Source of the DNA: Streptomyces sp. NBC_00377
GTDB taxonomy: Bacteria > Actinomycetota > Actinomycetes > Streptomycetales > Streptomycetaceae
Length of the DNA: 64,000 bases
Direction of reading: 5' to 3'
NCBI RefSeq assembly: GCF_036075115.1
Contig: NZ_CP107958.1
Location: 6,324,001 to 6,388,000 of the forward strand
The translations under genes were made by a program, and so were the position numbers. Below are positions 60,110 through 64,000 of the stretch, piece after piece. The number at the start of each line of letters is the position of its first letter. Position 1 is the first letter of the stretch. The notes beneath the pieces are model-generated. The model was not told where the DNA came from. It was given only the letters and a program-made list of their open reading frames with translations, and made no database searches.

Positions 60110-60604
60110 ATGACGGTGTTGCAGACCACGCCCGTGACCATCGAGCAAACCCCCGCCCCCCAGGACGTCTGCGCCGCGCCACCTCCGCGGCACCCCCGTC
60201 CGGACGGGCAGGACAGTTACACGATCAGCGAGGTCGTCGCCTTCACCGGCCTGACGGCGCACACCCTGCGCTGGTACGAGCGGATCGGGCTGATGTCCCA
60301 CATCGACCGCTCGCACACCGGCCAGCGTCGCTACAGCAACCGTGACCTGGACTGGCTCGACCTCGTCGGGAAGCTGCGGCTGACGGGCATGCCGGTCGCC
60401 GACATGGTGCGGTACGCCGAGCTGGTGCGGGAGGGCGAGAGCACCTTCGGTGAGCGCTGCGAGCTCCTGGAGGCGACCCGGCGCGACGTGCGGGCCCGGA
60501 TCGCCGAACTCCAGGACACCCTCGCCGTACTCGACCGGAAGATCACGTTCTACGCGGACGCCACCGGCGTCCGCCACGACGAAGCGGAAAGGACCGCCCG
60601 ATGA
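60110..60604 (+). CDS. MerR-family transcriptional regulator
   Basis: 164 aa from ATG 60110. About 35 residues of Pro-rich lead, then a MerR HTH (YTISEVVAFTGLTAHTLRWY) and the typical wing GLMSHIDRSHTGQRRYSNRD. A coiled-coil dimer helix follows (LLEATRRDVRARIAELQDTL). No metal-binding cysteine pair at the C-terminus, so it probably senses an organic ligand or oxidant. Overlaps the reductase gene by ATGA. Confidence 0.93.
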   Translation: MTVLQTTPVTIEQTPAPQDVCAAPPPRHPRPDGQDSYTISEVVAFTGLTAHTLRWYERIGLMSHIDRSHTGQRRYSNRDLDWLDLVGKLRLTGMPVADMVRYAELVREGESTFGERCELLEATRRDVRARIAELQDTLAVLDRKITFYADATGVRHDEAERTAR

Positions 60605-61617
60605 CCGACCCCAGGATCCCGACGGCACGACTCGGCGGGACGGGGCCCGAGATCGGTGTCCAGGGCCTCGGCTGCATGGGCATGAGCTTCGCGTACGGGC
60701 CCGCGGACGCGAACGGGTCCCGGGCCACCCTGGAACGCGCCCTGGAGCTCGGCGTCACGATGTACGACACGGCGGACGCGTACGGCGCGGGGGAGAACGA
60801 GAAGTTCCTCTCCCCGTTCCTCGCCGCCCACCGCGACGAGGTCGTCATCGCGACCAAGTTCGCCCTCGCGGTCCCGCCCGACGACCCGACCCGCCGGATC
60901 GTACGCAACGACGCGCCCTACATCCGCCGATCCGTCGAGGCGAGCCTGAAGCGGCTGGACGTCGACGTCATCGACCTCTACTACATGCACCGGCGCGATG
61001 TGAACGTGCCGATCGAGGACACCGTCGGGGTGATGGCGGAGCTGGTGCGCGAGGGCAAGGTCAGGCAACTGGGCCTGAGCGAGGTGACGGCGGCCGAGCT
61101 GCGCACGGCCCACGACGTCCACCCCATCGCCGCGGTGCAGTCGGAGTGGTCGCTGTTCAGCCGCGACATCGAGTCCCAGGTGGTCCCCGCGGTCCGTGAA
61201 CTGGGCGTGACCCTGGTCGCGTACTCGCCGCTCGGCCGGGGCTTCCTCACGGGCTCCTTCGCCGACGCCGACCAGGACCTCACCGCCGACGACTTCCGAC
61301 GCCGGCAGCCCCGCTTCACCGGTGACAACGCCGCCGCGAACGGGGCCCTCCTGGACCCGCTCCGGGCGATCGCCGAGGCGCGCGGGGCCACGCCCGGCCA
61401 GATCGCCCTGGCCTGGGTCCAACAGCAGTCCCGGGTCCACGGCCTGTCCGTGATCCCGATCCCGGGCACCCGCAAGCCGGCCCGGGTGGAGGAGAACGCG
61501 GCGGCGACGGCCGTCCACCTGACGGAGGACGAACTGGCGCTGCTGGAGCCGATAGCGGGCAAGGTGGCGGGCGACCGCTACGCGGACATGAGCTTCACCT
61601 CCGCCGGCCGGGAGTAG
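60601..61617 (+). CDS. Aldo/keto reductase
   Basis: 338 aa from ATG 60601. AKR tetrad visible: Asp and Tyr in MYDTADAYGAGENE, Lys in IATKFALAV, His in YYMHRRDVNVP. NADPH site VIPIPGTRKPARVEENAAA. Related to YajO/Tas-like reductases of aldehydes and ketones. Coupled to the MerR gene and presumably controlled by it. Confidence 0.95.
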   Translation: MTDPRIPTARLGGTGPEIGVQGLGCMGMSFAYGPADANGSRATLERALELGVTMYDTADAYGAGENEKFLSPFLAAHRDEVVIATKFALAVPPDDPTRRIVRNDAPYIRRSVEASLKRLDVDVIDLYYMHRRDVNVPIEDTVGVMAELVREGKVRQLGLSEVTAAELRTAHDVHPIAAVQSEWSLFSRDIESQVVPAVRELGVTLVAYSPLGRGFLTGSFADADQDLTADDFRRRQPRFTGDNAAANGALLDPLRAIAEARGATPGQIALAWVQQQSRVHGLSVIPIPGTRKPARVEENAAATAVHLTEDELALLEPIAGKVAGDRYADMSFTSAGRE

Positions 61618-61636
61618 GGGGTCCGCGGCCCGCGGC

Positions 61637-62482
61637 CTAGAGCTCGGCCAGCAACTCGGCCTTCTTGACGGAGAACTCGTCGTCGGTGACCAGCCCGGCC
61701 CGGTGCAGCTCGCCGAGATGCCGGATCCGCTCGGCGATGTCGGCGGGGTCCCGGCGCGGCGCGGTCGTGGCCGGGACGGCCGCCACGGCGACGCGCCCGC
61801 GGACCGCCGAGAGGACCGCCGCCGCGAACGGCAGTGATTCGTGCACCGGCCCGTAGCCCAGGCCGAAGACGACGGCCGCCGGGTCCTGGTCGGCCTGGGC
61901 CGGAGCGGTCTCGCCGCTCAGCAGCCGCAGATGTCCCTCGAACACCTCGGGCGAGCGCCACTCGACGCCACTGAGTTCGGACACGGCGAAACTCTGGTCG
62001 CCGGCCTTCCACTTCGCCGACGAGGCCCCCGTCCAGAACCACCGGAAGCGCACCGTGCGCCCGTCGAACGAGGCCTTCCCGTCGTAGGCCTTGAAGGACA
62101 GCGGCACCTGGGGGGCGTCCACCAGGAAACGTTCGGCCGGCCCGGACCCGGTCAGCCGCGCCCGCAGCTCGTCGGCGTAGTACTCGGCGAGCGTCTCCCG
62201 TTCGGCGGGCAGCACGAGCCGGTACGGGTCGCACGCTTCCTTGAGCTGCCCCGCGGCCGCCTCCATCAACGGGTCGGCTCCCGGCCGCGGCTCCGCCTGG
62301 AGCACGACCGTCCCGCGTTTGCCGGCGGTCAGCGTGACCCGGCCGATGGCGGCCAGCGGAATCCGGCGCTCGCCCAGTGCGGAGAGCAGCTTGGGCGTGC
62401 GCAACCCCCGTTCGTAGCGGATGAGGACGGAATCGGACTCGAACTCCCAGGCGGCATGAAATCCGGCCAGTACGTCACCCAT
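61637..62482 (-). CDS. DUF4429-domain protein with SHOCT end
   Basis: 281 aa from ATG 62482 (ATG 62491 in frame is the alternative). Two similar beta-rich DUF4429 units (FESDSVLIRYERGLRTPKLL about residue 13; FDGRTVRFRWFWTGASSAKW about 140). The C-terminus is a SHOCT motif (IRHLGELHRAGLVTDDEFSV, then KKAELLAEL). These domains are predicted to bind membranes or oligomerise; no function is known. Confidence 0.85.
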   Translation of the reverse strand: MGDVLAGFHAAWEFESDSVLIRYERGLRTPKLLSALGERRIPLAAIGRVTLTAGKRGTVVLQAEPRPGADPLMEAAAGQLKEACDPYRLVLPAERETLAEYYADELRARLTGSGPAERFLVDAPQVPLSFKAYDGKASFDGRTVRFRWFWTGASSAKWKAGDQSFAVSELSGVEWRSPEVFEGHLRLLSGETAPAQADQDPAAVVFGLGYGPVHESLPFAAAVLSAVRGRVAVAAVPATTAPRRDPADIAERIRHLGELHRAGLVTDDEFSVKKAELLAEL

Positions 62483-62549
62483 GCGGCTCATCGTATGCGG
62501 GACACCCATTCTTCGTCCCCTCCCCGCGCGCACCGCAATTCCTGCGTCT

Positions 62550-63767
62550 CTACGCGCGTCCGGCCTCTGTCGTATCGGACAAACCCGCCGTGCAGGCGGC
62601 AACGCCGTGGGCGCACCGCACCGAGTGGTACGCGCCGGTGCCGATCTCGGCGAAGTTGCGCAGACTGTCGGTACCCGGCCGGAAATAGCCTCCGTGGCCC
62701 TGGGCGTCCCGCGCGGACAGCACCCGGGCGCCGAACTCCCGCGCCATCGGGTCCTCGCCGTGCCCGAGGCCGCCGACCTCCAGGTGCGGCACGTCCTGCA
62801 CCCAGTCGTCGGCGTCCCGCATCGCCCATACCCTGGCGCCGGTTTCCAGTTGGGCCGCGTTCTCCACCCGCATCCCCGGGCTGCCCGCCACCGCGATGTC
62901 GGCCACCCGGTCCGGCATGGAGTGCGCGGCCACCCCGCACACCACGGAACCGTAGCTGTGGCAGAACATGGCGACGGGGGCGCTGCCCGGCAGGGCCGTC
63001 AGCAGGGCGTTCAGCCGGACGGCGCCGCTCTCGGCGCGCATCGCGGTGGCCGAGTCGATGCCGAGGCCGTCGGGGGAGGTGTAGTCGGCCCAGGCGATCA
63101 CGGCGGTACGTGTCGAAGGGCTCGCCTCGCCCTCGGCCGCGTACAGGGCCTGGGCCATGCCGACCGGCGCCGAGTACTTGCGGTTCGTGCGCTGGAAGGT
63201 GAGGAGATCGGTGTCGACGCCGGGGACGACGACGGAGATCCGCTCGGCCTTGTCCAGGTTGCCGAACACCTCGGCGACCCGGCCGGAACCCTCCGGGTCG
63301 AAGGCCAGGATCTGCCGGTCGCCGGTGCTCATCGACTCGTAGCGGTGCATGCGCCGACCGGCCAGCTGCTGCCCCGACGCCGTGAGCCGCTTGTCGTGCA
63401 TACGGGCGCGCTCGAGCCGCACCTGCTGGTGCAGGGCCACCCGGTTCGCGCGGTAGCGCAGTTCGGCAGGGGCGCCGTTCATGTTGCCCACGGCGAGCGC
63501 GTAGTCGTGTGCGAGCCCGGTGCGCTGCGGCGCGGTGAGCGAGGCGAAGAAGCGGGCGAGCCGGGCGGGCGCGGAGCCGGGGTCCGGCAACAGGTGGCCG
63601 TTCATCCGGCCGTGTTCCCACGCCGTGCGCGAGCTCTGCAGGGCGGTGGTCTCCCGCTGGTGGCGCAGGGCGGTCCAGCCGGTGGTCGTCAGCATCACGA
63701 ACACCACGGCCAGGGCGGCCAGTGCGCGCCAGACGCCGAGTTGCGGGGAGGTCTCGAAGGAAGTCAC
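62550..63767 (-). CDS. DUF1023-type alpha/beta hydrolase
   Basis: 405 aa from GTG 63767. A single N-terminal anchor (WRALAALAVVFVMLTTTGWT), a helical linker, then an alpha/beta-hydrolase domain with VVVPGVDTDLLTFQRTN and nucleophile Ser in MFCHSYGSVVCG. Catalytic Asp/His region near WVQDVPHLEV and GHGGYF. Family DUF1023 members are exported or anchored esterase-like proteins of unknown substrate. Confidence 0.88.
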   Translation of the reverse strand: MTSFETSPQLGVWRALAALAVVFVMLTTTGWTALRHQRETTALQSSRTAWEHGRMNGHLLPDPGSAPARLARFFASLTAPQRTGLAHDYALAVGNMNGAPAELRYRANRVALHQQVRLERARMHDKRLTASGQQLAGRRMHRYESMSTGDRQILAFDPEGSGRVAEVFGNLDKAERISVVVPGVDTDLLTFQRTNRKYSAPVGMAQALYAAEGEASPSTRTAVIAWADYTSPDGLGIDSATAMRAESGAVRLNALLTALPGSAPVAMFCHSYGSVVCGVAAHSMPDRVADIAVAGSPGMRVENAAQLETGARVWAMRDADDWVQDVPHLEVGGLGHGEDPMAREFGARVLSARDAQGHGGYFRPGTDSLRNFAEIGTGAYHSVRCAHGVAACTAGLSDTTEAGRA

Positions 63768-63877
63768 TGAAAGGACACACTAGGAGAACGAGAGGGTCTC
63801 GGGTGACCCAAGTGACACGGATCACGTTTGACCGGGCGTGGGGAGGGTCATAAAGCTTCTCAGGGTCTTCGCGACCG

Positions 63878-64000
63878 TCAGGCCTCGCGCCAGTTTCCCA
63901 GCAGCGCGGGACCCACCCCGTCCAGGTACAGGGCCGTCAGTGCCCGGATCCTCTCCAGGCTGAAGTCCGCGCCCGTGGACCACTGGCGTTCCGTCACCCG
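63878..64000 (-). CDS. C-terminus of a probable TetR-family regulator (partial)
   Basis: Stop at 63878-63880; the frame runs off the window edge. The visible 40 residues (ending DGVGPALLGNWREA) read as a helical end of a TetR/AcrR ligand domain (FSLERIRALTALYLDGV). The family call is tentative because the HTH is outside the window. Confidence 0.45.
   Translation of the reverse strand, partial: RVTERQWSTGADFSLERIRALTALYLDGVGPALLGNWREA

Noticed and set aside
1..64000. tRNA or rRNA genes
   Set aside because: No cloverleaf-like segment with a TTCGA loop flanked by complementary acceptor arms was noticed; the GTTCGA hits lie in promoters and lack the rest of a tRNA.

Overview
The window is about 64 kb of very GC-rich DNA with strong third-position GC bias. 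Genes are dense, GTG starts are common, and many neighbouring genes overlap by ATGA or GTGA. The gene families and their order (carboxyltransferase/matB, chvE-mmsA-mmsB, an SCO2400-type protein, then fabF-acpP-fabH-fabD-fasR) point to a Streptomyces core chromosome, resembling from memory the SCO2386-SCO2445 stretch of S. coelicolor. No tRNA, rRNA, CRISPR array, IS element or prophage was seen. All function calls come from motifs and family knowledge; nothing was searched.

Left edge (1-5291, minus strand): a four-gene conflict-type module. It encodes a Trypco-like small protein, a trypsin-like protease with a VMAP-C region, a MoxR-type AAA+ ATPase, and a large SAV_2336/vWA-like protein that runs off the window. 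Next come a carboxyltransferase fusion coupled to the malonyl-CoA synthetase gene matB (5361-8257), an ATP-grasp protein, a conserved hypothetical, and an IclR regulator coupled to an SMP-30 lactonase (10266-11896).

12042-15326 (minus) is an overlapping three-gene unit: an HEXXH (ImmA-like) peptidase, a multi-pass membrane protein of the MAB_1171c type, and an FAD monooxygenase. 15605-23219 carries a GH51 arabinofuranosidase, a GbsR/MarR-like regulator divergent from a DUF4097 protein with a DrrAB-type ABC exporter, an Rrf2 regulator without cysteines, a secreted DUF4360 protein and a Tat-exported intradiol dioxygenase. An aminotransferase with a striking Met-Ala-Pro repeat tail follows (23368-25113).

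25275-41642 is a sugar region. On the minus strand lie an enolase-superfamily dehydratase, a zinc dehydrogenase, a TIM-barrel-like protein, a ChvE/MmsAB importer and an aldose epimerase. On the plus strand a LacI regulator with a good operator precedes a YtfQ-YtfR-YtfT-YjfF-type importer. Shared GTTCGA-type motifs suggest that the dehydratase operon and the distant IclR/lactonase pair could belong to one regulon.

41733-52101 holds regulators and housekeeping genes: an HATPase anti-sigma-like protein, a UTRA-only protein coupled to a complete GntR regulator, a MarR/oxidoreductase pair, hydrolases, an EI24 membrane protein, a pyroglutamyl-peptidase-like protein whose catalytic Cys appears to be Ser, and a GH3 remnant. 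52365-57920 is the primary fatty-acid synthase cluster with its PucR-type activator and a candidate fasO site. The right end has a pirin, a serine hydrolase, a GNAT acetyltransferase, a MerR/aldo-keto reductase operon, a DUF4429 protein, an alpha/beta hydrolase and the C-terminus of a probable TetR regulator.
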